From the NCBI GenBank assembly GCA_905221605.1, contig CAJNDS010002371.1:10001-32500 (forward strand): a DNA stretch of 22,500 nt, written 5' to 3'. The position numbers were made by a program, and so were the translations under genes. This document shows, piece after piece, positions 1 to 8,439 of this stretch. The stretch's first letter is position 1, and every line of letters begins with the position of its first letter. Origin of the DNA: Symbiodinium natans (Eukaryota; Sar; Dinophyceae; Suessiales; Symbiodiniaceae). The notes below the pieces were generated by a model, which saw nothing but the letters and a program-made list of their open reading frames with translations, did no database searches and was not told the origin of the DNA.

Positions 1-3000
1 AACCCCATGGTGCTTTGCCTCGATGTCTTTGTCATCTGCCTCTGCCTTCGCCTGCAGCCGCTCCGCTTCGGGGGAGTGGGGTGCGGGAAGAGGAGGGACA
101 CTTAGTTGCTGAGTTCATATGCCCCGGAAGAGGAGAGGTGGGGGGAGGGGTTGGCGGTTGAAACAGTTCGAGCCATGAGATCTAGCGTTGGATGGTGGAA
201 GATTTTTTGCGATGAGGTTGCCTCATGCCAGCAGCAGTATTGCAGCAGCGGTGCATAAAGTGCATGTGACTGTGTGCAAGAAGTCCCTCGCGCTGACAAT
301 ACTGCCTCCAGTACAGCGGCGAGATCTTTCTCTGGCGCCGCTGGCGAAGACTCCTGACAGAGGCAAAAGCAAAGGAGCTGTGCCCGACACAGCCCCCAAA
401 CCCATGAATAAACACAAATGGCCGACTTACACCCCTGCCTGGGCACATCATGGCCATTTCATCTCCGGGTCACTTCGTAAGAATGCTGCATGGCAGTGGA
501 ACAAAAACTCCTTCTGACACCCTCTCCCTGCACAGCTCTCCTCCAGTGGCTGCCTTTTGGCTTCTGAACTACAGGTTGCCCCTTGTAGGCACCCTTCGGA
601 TCAGGATTCCCTTGATTCCTTGAAACTCCTGGAGGCACCCAAAGAGCTTTAAAAAGATGACGATGATGATGATGGTCATCATCATCGTGGGAGCAAGCTC
701 TGTGCAGGCGCATTGAAGGAGCCAGTGGGAGTCCTTCTTACGAGGATGTCACGAGGATGTTGATGCCGACCCCTGCGACTCCCGTGACTGTTCATGCATT
801 TGACACACGACGAAGATGAGAGAATCCTGCTATGTGGCGAGACCAGAGACCATGCGACACCAACTCTGATGGACTAAACCCTAAACCCTAAACCCTAAAC
901 CCTACACCCCTGGGAAAAGTCTCCCTATAGCCCCTTAGTAACCCCCACGGTCGATCTAAGAACTCCCACGCTCTGACGGGTTTAGGTTTTAGGGTTTTGG
1001 ATTGCCACCTTTCAAATTGGCGGATCCCAAGGCGACGATTGTCTCGAAGATGCGAGAGCCGACTGATATGGTGATTTCTCTAAACGTTGGTCCTTTTGAG
1101 GGTCCTGCCTACAAGGCGGCCCTTCCTCTTTTTTAGGGTACCCAAAAAAGGATGATAGTTTGGAGATTTCTCTTTCTTTTTTTGGTCCTTTTGGGGGTCC
1201 TTACTACAAGGCGGCCCTCTCTTATTTAGGGTACCCAAAAAGGGACCATAGTTTGGAGAACTGACCATTTACTGCTGATAGCATTCTGTTTGAATCCGAC
1301 CTCTGACATGCCGAACAGCAACACAGTCCGTGCACAAACTCAACCTTCAGCAGCGAAACGAAAATCCAAAACCCCAAATTATCAGGTCTTAACCCTAAAG
1401 CCTAAACCCCAACTGCAAAACGAAAGTCCAAAACCGCAAATTCTCAGTTCTTAACCTCCCAGTGGACAGACACACCGGAACCCCCCACCTTGCGCTGGGC
1501 TGCGCGATGCTCTGCGAAGATCTTCAAGAGCTCTTCATCTGCATGCAGGGCTGAGGCTGATAGGGTTTGGGGTTTAGGGCTGAATTGAGGTTTAGGTTGT
1601 AGGGTTGAGGGTTTAGGGTTCAGGGTTTAGGGTTTAAGTTTAAGGTTCAATTTGAACTTCATATGCGCTGAGAATCCAGGAGTACAAGCTTCAGAAGGCC
1701 ACTTCGAATTGCTGGCCCCGAAATTTGCAGAAGCCTTGAGAACCCAGAAATTGCTGCCGCTCACCACCTACTTCTCCCGAGCCCCCCCCCCCCCCTCTGA
1801 GGCCTAAATACTACAGGGTGGGGCCCCCTAGTTATAAGTAGAGTTATAAGGGCCCTAAATTGGGTTATAAGGGCCCTAAGTTAGGTTATAAGTCCCTTAA
1901 CTACAGTTAGTATAGTAAGGGGGCCCCACCCTGTACAAGCACTCCATAGGTGCAAAGCCTCAGAAGCACGAAATATGGGGACGTGAGTCATTCGAATGCG
2001 CATTTTGGTTTCGTAGTCTTCCTTGTTCTTCTTCTACTTATGTGGAGATTACAAAAGGGATAAAGGTGGTAATCTATTTACATGTAGGCACCTTAAACAC
2101 TAAACCCTAAACCCTAAACCCTAAACCCTAAACCCGAAACCGCGGTCAAGGCCCCAGGTGTCCTGAGATCTCGCCGGCCCTCTGGAAGATGGCATTCTCC
2201 CAGGGCCTTGCTTAGGGTTTAGGGTTTAGGGTTTAGGGTTTAGGGTTTAGGGTTTAGGGTTTAGGGTTTAGGGTTTAGGGTTTAGGGTTTAGGGTTTAGG
2301 GTTTAGGGTTTAGGGTTTAGGGTTTAGGGTGAGTCATGGATGTTCCCTTTCTTGAGGTCCCTGTGAGAACAACCTTCCAGTTAGAGCCCCTGACACAGGA
2401 TTACAACTCAAAAAAGCGCGAAGCACAAGATCTGAAGCCCTAGGCCCTATAGACCCTGAACCCTGAACCCTAAACCCTAAACCCTAAACCCTGAACCCTG
2501 AACCCTAAACTGCTGAGCCCGCCACCAAGGGGAGGGGATCTCGTTCGACATCGTCGTGGGATCGAAGACTCCCAGCCTTGGGGCAGCGCCCTAAACCCCT
2601 AAACCCTAAACCCTAAAACCCTAAAGCCCAGAGCCCCAAAACTCTAAACCCTCAACCCTAAGCCCTAAACCCTAAACCCTAACCTAAACCCTAAAACCCT
2701 AAACCCCAAACCCTGAACCCCTAAACCCTAGACCCCTAAACCCCTAAGCCCTCAAGCTTGGGATGGTGACGACTGGAAGTGCGCAGGGGCCGAGCTTCTG
2801 TGCCATCATCTTCGTATGTGAGTCGTAACGTCACTATTGCTATGTCCGTTGCTCTTTAGGGTTTAGGGTTTAGGGTTTAGGGTTTAGGGTTTAGGGTTTA
2901 GGGTTTAGGGTTTAGGGTTTAGCGTTCCGGCTTTCGCTCTCAAACTTTGAAACCCTAGATGCCTAGATGCCTTGCAGATGCCCAGGATACCCGGCATACC

Positions 3001-6000
3001 CGAAGCTCTAAAGTACTTCAACCCTACCCGAAACCCCAACCGTATGAGCGAGTGCACTTTGCCATGAAGGGATCTCCGTCTTTCCTCGGCAGCATCCCAG
3101 CTTAGACCTTACTGTCATGGGGTTTAGGGTTTAAGGTTTAGGGTTCTACCATATTGGGTGCATGGAGCCTCATGGGTGTACATTTGTATATTAAGCCCAG
3201 CACACAACCCAACGAAGCCGTGGACTCCCAGACCCAAGATGGCCGTCTACAGGTCCGACTTCAGAGTTTCCCAGCAGCACCATCCACGCCATCGTGGCCA
3301 TCCTTGCCGTCGCCGGGGCGCGGCATCATGGTCGTCACAAAGACTTTCCGCAACGCCTCGACTTCGTCGCCAGGACATTGCATCACCTCACTGGCTCCAA
3401 GGTCGTATACAGCCTTTGCAAATCAACGACTGCAGGCTGCGCCTGAACCAAGAATCGCACGCCACTCATTGGCAGCTCGGTCCGCCATGGAGGAGAGGAG
3501 TTGACCCTCCCTCAACCCTAAACCCTAAACCCTAAACCCTAAACCCTAAACCCTAAACCCTAAACCCTCAAATTTTCCACATCCACCCACAGGCTGGGGT
3601 TTGCCATCAGGAACGAAAACAAAGCCAGGCCGGACTTGCGGCGTCGCAAGTGTTCAGGGTTTAGGGTTGAGATGCTTAAGAACCCAAGCCCTAAACCCTA
3701 AACTCTAAATCCTAACCCTAATTCCGAACCCTAAACCCTAAATAAACCCTAAACTCTACACAGAACACACGAAAAGCAGTCCCATGCCCCGGACCCGCAC
3801 ATCTCCAAGACAAGGATCTTCAACTCCACAAGGCCCAACGCATCTCACGTAACTAGCCAGTTAGGGTTTAGGGTTTAGGGCTTAGGGCTTTGGGTTTAGG
3901 GTTTAGGGGTTAAGGGTTCAGGGTTTAGGGTTTAGGGTTTAGAGTTAGGGGTTAAGGGTTTAGGGCTTAGGGACTAAAGCTTGAATCTATCATCAGACAA
4001 GACAAGAATGTCCAGTTGGGGCTTCGCACTTGTGCGCATAGGCGAAGATGTCGCGAAGAGACAGCATGAAGTCCTGATAGCACGTCCTAAACCAAGAACC
4101 TAAGGCCCAAGCCCTGAAAACCCTAAACCCGACATCCTAAACCACTAAAACCGAGACCCTAAACCCTCAACAACTAAAACCTAAGCCCAAAATCCTAAAC
4201 CCTCGACCCTAAACCCTAAACCCTAAATCCTATACCCTAAACCCAAAACCCTACATGATGCCGCAAGACGCTTGCAAGGCCAGAAGGCAACCCCGGACGC
4301 AGTCTGTCGGGCCTTGCCGTGGTTCATGTGCTTCAAGTGGCAGAGTTCATGTAGCAGAACCTGAAGCTTGAAGCTACGTGGAGGTTTAGGGTTTAGGGTT
4401 TAGGGTGTAGAGTTTAGGGTTTAGGGTTTAGGGGTAGCAGAACCTGAAGCTTGAACCCAGGTTGACACGCTCCAAGCCCTCGGCAAAATGCTCCAAACAT
4501 GATATCCTGTTAAAAACGAAGTGTGGCAAGATCTGAGTTCTTAAGATAGTTACATGATTCTTTAATGTGGGCCCTGTATTGGGGATCCCTTGTATGCCCC
4601 TGATCCTATGCAACCAAGGGCGCATACTTCAGAACGCTATAACGAAGGCAAGCGACCATATTAAGGCACCATGTAACTACCCTCAGCAAGATGTCCCAAG
4701 GCCTACCTAGGAATCCAAAGGTGTTCCATGAAGTTACTATGACCATCTCTGGTGGTGTGCGCAGCCGAGTGTGGCTTGTGCAAGTCATGGTGCTACTCTC
4801 TATAGATGCCTAAGTCCCAGTTCAGAATCAAATCGCTGCCGAAGCCACGGCAATCTGCGTCCCTCGCGAGATGAAGTCTGTCTGGGGATCCTTGCGTCGA
4901 TGCTGCAAAAAAGAAGCTAGACCCGAGAGCAACCTAGGAATGGGAAGGGTGCCCTGCTTGGTTTAAAGGGGCTTAGTAGGGAACCTAAACCCTAAAAAGA
5001 GGAACAAGGGCCTACTCCGGGTTCTAGGAAGCATCTTAAAAAGAAGTCAAAAGCTGAGCGGAGGATGCCTGCTGCTAGCCATGGAGACGCTGGTGTGTGC
5101 TTGCATCTCTGTCACAACCCTCAGCTCGCAATCTACTGCGGCATACAAATAGCGTGCTTCTCAGTGTCAACCTTGCAAGCTTTCCGACGAGACAGCAGCC
5201 GTAAGCCTTTTCTGAACCCTAAACCCTGAACTTCTGAACGCTGAAACCCTAAACCCCAAACCTCTGAACCCTATAAGCCCCAAAACCCAAAACCCAAAAC
5301 CCAAAACCCAACACCCAACACCCAAAACCCAAAACCCAAAACCCAAAACCCAAAACCCCACACCTCCGAACCCTAAAGGCCCTAAAGCACTACGCGCCGG
5401 GGTCCCTGCACCCTTCGTCGGGTGTAGGCGGAGCCTCAGTCGGATGGTCACCAGGTACCGGGTCTCCTCAGGACACATCACAGCATGCCTTGAGGGTTTA
5501 GGGTTTAGGGTTTAGGGTTTAGGGTTTAGGGCTTAGGGTTTAGGGCGTGTGACGGTGTGACGTAGAAATTCTCAACCCTGAATCCTCAACCCTGTAATCC
5601 CTGAACCCTAAAGCTATAAACCCTACTCTATCCCCTAAAGTCTATGAAACCTAAAACTCCCTATAACCCTAAACCCGATGCTTCAACAGGACCCGGCGGA
5701 GGATCCTCACAAACCCTAAACCCTAAACCCTAAACCCTCAACCCTGAACCCTAAACCCTAAACCCAAACCCTCAGCGGTGTCCTTTATCTCCGTGCCATC
5801 CGGGCCCTCTTTCCTCCGGACAAAGAGTGCGTGCTGGAAATTGCACACGCTTAGCGTTTCAGGGTTTATAAGGCTTTTGGAGCTTGGTATAGTTTAGTGA
5901 TTAGTAGTTTAGGGTCTTGACGGTTTCTTGGGGGTTTGGGTGATAACCTTTATACAAAGGCTGAAAACAGATCTTATGGGCCGCGCACAGCTTGCAACAC

Positions 6001-8374
6001 AAGCTTGCTGGCTGGCACCCGCCCACCCTTCGAAAAATGGACCTTCATTGCTGGGTTTAGGGTTGAAGGTGCAAGGATTCTTGATCAGATTGGGACATGT
6101 CTGGCCAACGGATATCGGATGCATGAACTAGAAGTGCGACGTAGAAGGCAAGCTGAATCCTGCACCTAGAACTAACCTAAGCCCCAAACCGCCCTAAGAT
6201 CTATACCCCTAAGCCCTGAACCCACGAAGTACAACCGCCCTTACACCCGAAAACCCGAGACCACTCTCAGTGGGCACATGAGCACCGTAGGAACATTCAT
6301 GAGCATCTTTAGGACAGTCGGCCACCCTCAGCCCTAAACCCCAAACCGCAGACCGCTGCCAAAGCCGTCGTTGTCTTCGGTTGTGGTGCAGTCTTCCCTA
6401 GCCATCCACTCCCCGAAACCCCGGAGCCCGACGCTCTAAGGGGCCTCCCTTGCAACCTGACTATTTCAGGGTTAAGGTTTAAAATGAGGTCTTAGCTGAA
6501 TCGTGGTCTCTTTTTGGGTGCCGTCGTATGCTAGGAACCCCCTAAGGACGACATGAGAAATGCCCAGGTAATATGCCCAAAACCCCAAAAGCCAAAAGGC
6601 GTCAAGCCCATCAACGGCCTGCCATTTCGACAAAGACCCTTTCGCCCCGGAAAGGCGGTCAGGGTGGGGGAAGGCGGGTGGGTTTCAGGTTTAGATTTCG
6701 GGTTTAGGGTTTATATAGGGTTTAGGGTTTAGGGTTTCGGGTTTAGGGTTTAGAATTTAGGGTGTGTGTGTGGGGGGGGGGGGGGAGGGAGGCCCTCCAG
6801 AGTCCCGCCTGAGAATCAAAGGCTCTTTGCAGGTGACCCCGGCCTTTTTGGCCTGCCAGAAGGGCCACTGACGTTCCGAACCTCATCCTTATAAACCCTG
6901 AACGCAGACTAAACCCTAAACCCGAACTGAAGGCCTCCACTAAGGCCACTTATGATTGGATCCCTCAAGTGGGCTCAAGTCCAAGTGCAGCTTAGGGCTT
7001 GATATAGCCTCCTTAGAGTGGAGTGTTGTGTACAGTGTACTTGATACAGAGGGCTTTGGTGAGTTTTCGCAGGTTCTGAGCTGTGCTGGCCGGTTTTGGA
7101 CGGTCCAGGTTTCGGGTGACCTGCAGCTGTTCTTGAACTGCAGCATCAGGGGCTTCCATATCTAAGGTAGGCATTGCTCCAAGCAACCTTCTGCATGTTC
7201 AGACAGGAACTTGACCTCGAAATAAGAATAAACTCTAAACCCTAAACCCTAAACCCTAAACCCTAAACCCCCTTTCTGGCAGCGGGCAGCTTTGGGGAGT
7301 ATTTTAGCGGAGGCTCCCCCGAAGCCCGAGAGCCCGTCTGCACCTGTGGATGGTGCTCCGAGAAGAAATTGTACCGAAGCCCAAAGTGCCGGCAGATGGG
7401 CAGAGCCACCTGCATCGGGGGTTTAGGATTTAGGGTTTAGGGTTTAGGGTTTAGGGTTTAGGGTTTAGGGTTTAGGGTCAAACTCGAGCCTACCGGTGTG
7501 TGTTGGGCTTGACTTGGGTTTGACGATGCTGGGTAGAGAGCTTCTAAGGCAAGCTTAAATCAAGCTTTGGGGCGTTTCAGGATCGGTCTTCCAAGCAAGC
7601 CTTGGCTTTCAACCGCAATGGGCCGTTTACATGCAGGCGGGCAAGGGCAAGATTGAGGACCAGGCAGCCATCATCAATATTTTTGCTATTGCAATATCCA
7701 AACTTCTCAGTAGGACACTCAAACCCTGGCAAATGTACATAAGCTTAGGGTCTTATAGGGCTTGTAAAGAAAGAAGGCGCCCTCCACGCGCTTCTAAGAA
7801 CATGCTGACAAGAGCATGCAGCGCCTTCAGGGCAACCTGACTGTCGCACTCGGCTACATATCAGAACTTACAAGGAGGGGCCCCTCTAGTTATAAGTAGA
7901 GTTCTAAGAGCACTAAATTGGGTTATTAGGATCCTAAATTAGGTTATAAGCCCCTTCACTACAGTTAGTATAGTAAGGGGGCCCCCTCCTTGCAGACGAC
8001 GGAAAGGCATCCCACCTCCCCGCAAGCCAGTGCCCTTCAACTCTGAACTCTGCGCGTAGCTAACGGCCTTGCTGTTGAGCTCGTGCAGCGTTCGAACGAC
8101 TTTGTCTCGATTCTTCAAGGGAACCTTCAAAGAAGCGAGCGCAGGGAGGACTTGGACCTTGACTTAATGCGTTCAGGTCTGCACCTGACTTCCGCATGAT
8201 GAGCACCTTTTCAGGCAACATCCTGCTACCCCATATAGGCATTCTTACGCATATTATGCATTTTTTCGCCATCGAGAATATGCATGTGAGAAACCATGAG
8301 TTTCCGCTTTTTGAGATTTTACAATGAACCTCGAATCTGGACGACAGGTCCGAAGCTCCAGAAGCCTCCAACAT
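1..8374 (-). CDS. WLM/Wss1-like zinc metalloprotease, spliced, 3' end beyond the window
   Basis: Predicted zinc-dependent protease of the WLM (Wss1p-like) group; characterised members cut DNA-bound or SUMO-linked proteins. Exons read on the minus strand: 8374-8330 (start MLEASGASDLSSRFE), 8157-8068, 7409-7344, 7120-about 7034, 6887-about 6846 (tentative), about 5849-5783, 5466-5410, 4890-4849 (or from 4902), 4360-4313, 4073-4030, 2576-2526, 2206-2163, about 1538-1489 and 51-about 4. Phases agree across the joins from 5849 down to 51. Family signs: a helix with RDKVVRTLHELNSK and PICRHFGLRYNF, a strand VTIRLRLR, the site HELCHLKHMNH, then DFMLSLRDIFAYAHK, LGVFDPTTM, IPSPWPWENAIF and a charged tail. 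Donors are GT, GC and GA; nearly all acceptors are AG|G. The start is the first ATG of exon 1. Exons between 7034 and 5849 are unsure. A YgjP/SprT-type assignment is the main alternative. Confidence 0.82.
1073..1257. repeat. Two tandem 92-93 bp units, each a hairpin
   Basis: Units 1073-1164 and 1165-1257 are about 85% alike. In each, a TTGGTCCTTTTGGGGGTCC-like arm faces a GGTACCCAAAAAGGGACCA-like arm, so each can fold back. Similar arms occur at about 19445-19535 (GGGTCCCTTTTTGG facing CCCCCAAAGGGACC), suggesting a dispersed family. The small ORF on the minus strand here is just the repeat. Confidence 0.65.
1812..1935. mobile_element. Fold-back (MITE-like) element, family 1 copy a
   Basis: A 124-bp unit with perfect 18-bp terminal inverted repeats (1812-1829 and 1918-1935). 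The interior repeats GTTATAAG and GGGCCCTAA motifs and ends CTACAGTTAGTATAGTAAG. It shares the interior with the copy at 7871-7992. It lies in a protease-gene intron and has no coding capacity; it would be moved in trans, if it moves at all. Confidence 0.75.
2212..2329 (+). repeat. Near-perfect interstitial (TTTAGGG)n, about 17 units
   Basis: An uninterrupted telomere-type array, directly upstream (minus-strand sense) of the protease exon 2206-2163. Its purity suggests recent origin or continuing homogenisation. Confidence 0.97.
2454..4252. repeat. Series of interstitial arrays in the intron before the LGVFDP exon and around it
   Basis: CCCTAAA blocks lie at about 2454-2510, 2589-2755, 3511-3569, 3690-3755 and 4086-4252. 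TTTAGGG blocks lie at about 2858-2924, 3119-3146, 3656-3668 and 3861-3970. Many are degenerate (CCCTGAA, CCCCAAA). The 60-350 bp between blocks holds exons 2576-2526 and 4073-4030, the broken ORF at 3261-3488 and unplaced sequence. Confidence 0.9.
3261..3488 (-). pseudogene. Exon-like open segment with one in-frame stop, within a protease intron
   Basis: From an ATG at 3488 the minus strand reads MADRAANEWRAILGSGAACS, then TGA at 3425-3423, then 53 open codons including YDLGASEVMQCPGDEVEALR and a Gly/Asp-rich end, stopping at 3263-3261. The composition looks coding and an acceptor-like TTTGCAAAG|GCT follows the stop. It lies in the intron between protease exons 4073-4030 and 2576-2526, and including it would break phase. 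It could be a decayed or nested exon, or chance; both plus-strand frames are open here as well. Confidence 0.3.
4313..4360 (-). CDS. Catalytic micro-exon of the WLM metalloprotease
   Basis: This is a 48-nt, phase-0 exon of 16 codons within the gene ending at 8374. It carries VLLHELCHLKHMNHGK, giving HExxHxxxxxH: two zinc-binding histidines, the catalytic glutamate and the third histidine six residues after the second. The acceptor is CTTCAG|GTT and the donor is AAG|GCCCGA, a GC donor. Reading past the donor gives an implausible continuation, whereas joining to the next exon gives HGK followed by DFMLSLRDIF, as expected after a WLM-type active site. The acceptor and the first ten exon bases are duplicated beyond an adjacent telomere-type array. 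Confidence 0.88.
4351..4455. repeat. ITS bracketed by a perfect 22-bp direct repeat
   Basis: GTAGCAGAACCTGAAGCTTG and the next two bases occur at 4351-4372 and 4434-4455. Between them lie 11 other bases and an imperfect TTTAGGG array (4384-4433). On the minus strand the repeated stretch is the splice acceptor and the first ten bases of the catalytic protease exon. Confidence 0.85.
4544..4683. mobile_element. Fold-back element, family 2 copy a
   Basis: About 140 bp bounded by imperfect inverted repeats of about 25 bp whose outer core is a perfect 10-bp pair (TAGTTACATG at 4547, CATGTAACTA at 4670). The interior contains GGGGATCCCTTGTATGCCCC and a TTCAGAAC motif shared with copies at 9778 and 14784. 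It lies in a protease-gene intron. Confidence 0.65.
5212..6763. repeat. Interstitial arrays, mostly degenerate
   Basis: Degenerate CCCTAAA/CCCAAAA at 5212-5385, TTTAGGG at 5494-5547, CCCTAAA at about 5568-5768, scattered relics at 5860-5935 and 6170-6250, TTTAGGG at 6688-6763, ending in (GT)n and a G14 run (6772-6785). These are introns of the protease gene. Between 5930 and 6680 no exon could be placed with confidence. Confidence 0.85.
7234..7477. repeat. Facing CCCTAAA and TTTAGGG arrays around a protease exon
   Basis: CCCTAAA at 7234-7270 and TTTAGGG at 7421-7477 flank the exon 7409-7344. This convergent arrangement around a single exon recurs through the window. Confidence 0.9.
7871..7992. 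mobile_element. Fold-back element, family 1 copy b
   Basis: The interior (TAGTTATAAGTAGAGTT at the left, ACTACAGTTAGTATAGTAAG at the right) matches the copy at 1812-1935. The arms are 10 bp perfect (7871-7880 with 7983-7992), then continue with a one-base bulge. Two arm positions differ from the other copy and are matched by the complementary change in the opposite arm. It lies in a protease-gene intron. Confidence 0.75.
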
Positions 8375-8439
8375 CTCCGAAAGTTCAGGCCGGGTTTAGT
8401 GTTTAGGGTTTAGAGTTTCGGGTTTAGGGTTTAGCTAAG
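8375..8439. promoter_or_regulatory. Spacer between divergent genes, containing a short TTTAGGG array
   Basis: Only about 65 bp separate the ATG of the minus-strand protease gene (8374) from the first recognised plus-strand exon (8440). Most of it is an imperfect TTTAGGG array (about 8393-8434). It could be a shared promoter region, but no promoter motif is visible. If the plus-strand gene has exons further left, this is simply intron and the genes overlap. Confidence 0.3.

Larger units (their letters stand above)
876..2137. repeat. Short interstitial arrays, left part
   Basis: Small CCCTAAA blocks at about 876-903 and 2101-2137 and TTTAGGG blocks at about 1561-1640, in introns of the protease gene. 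A C14 run lies at 1782-1795. The rest of this stretch is the tandem hairpin, one exon and fold-back copy a. Confidence 0.85.

Noticed and set aside
102-517. Three overlapping ORFs of 64-114 codons on both strands
   Set aside because: Several frames are open at once and none shows a domain. A stretch near 180-360 (minus) after TTGCCTCTGTCAG could be an exon but no joining partner was found.
459-713. 84-codon ORF with Asp and His runs
   Set aside because: It is a GATGAT/CATCAT microsatellite hairpin near 655-690, not a metal-binding protein.
2336-2443. Plus-strand ORF MDVPFLEVPVRTTFQLEPLT and 15 more residues after an array
   Set aside because: It looks coding but lies in the intron between two well-supported minus-strand exons and has no partner exon.
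3592-3850. Two plus-strand exon-like stretches (LGFAIRNENKARPDLRRRK; DPHISKTRIFNSTRP)
   Set aside because: They have good acceptor or donor signals, but lie within a protease intron on the other strand with no further exons; choosing the best of six frames in short islands makes such hits expected.
6956-7165. 69-codon plus-strand ORF
   Set aside because: It is antisense to the better supported protease exon 7120-7034 (VTRNLDRPKPAS).
8060-8374. 104-codon minus-strand ORF read straight through
   Set aside because: It shares the start codon with the protease gene, but splicing at 8329 and 8158 gives RFE-VQVLPALASLK, which leads into the WLM helix; the unspliced frame does not.
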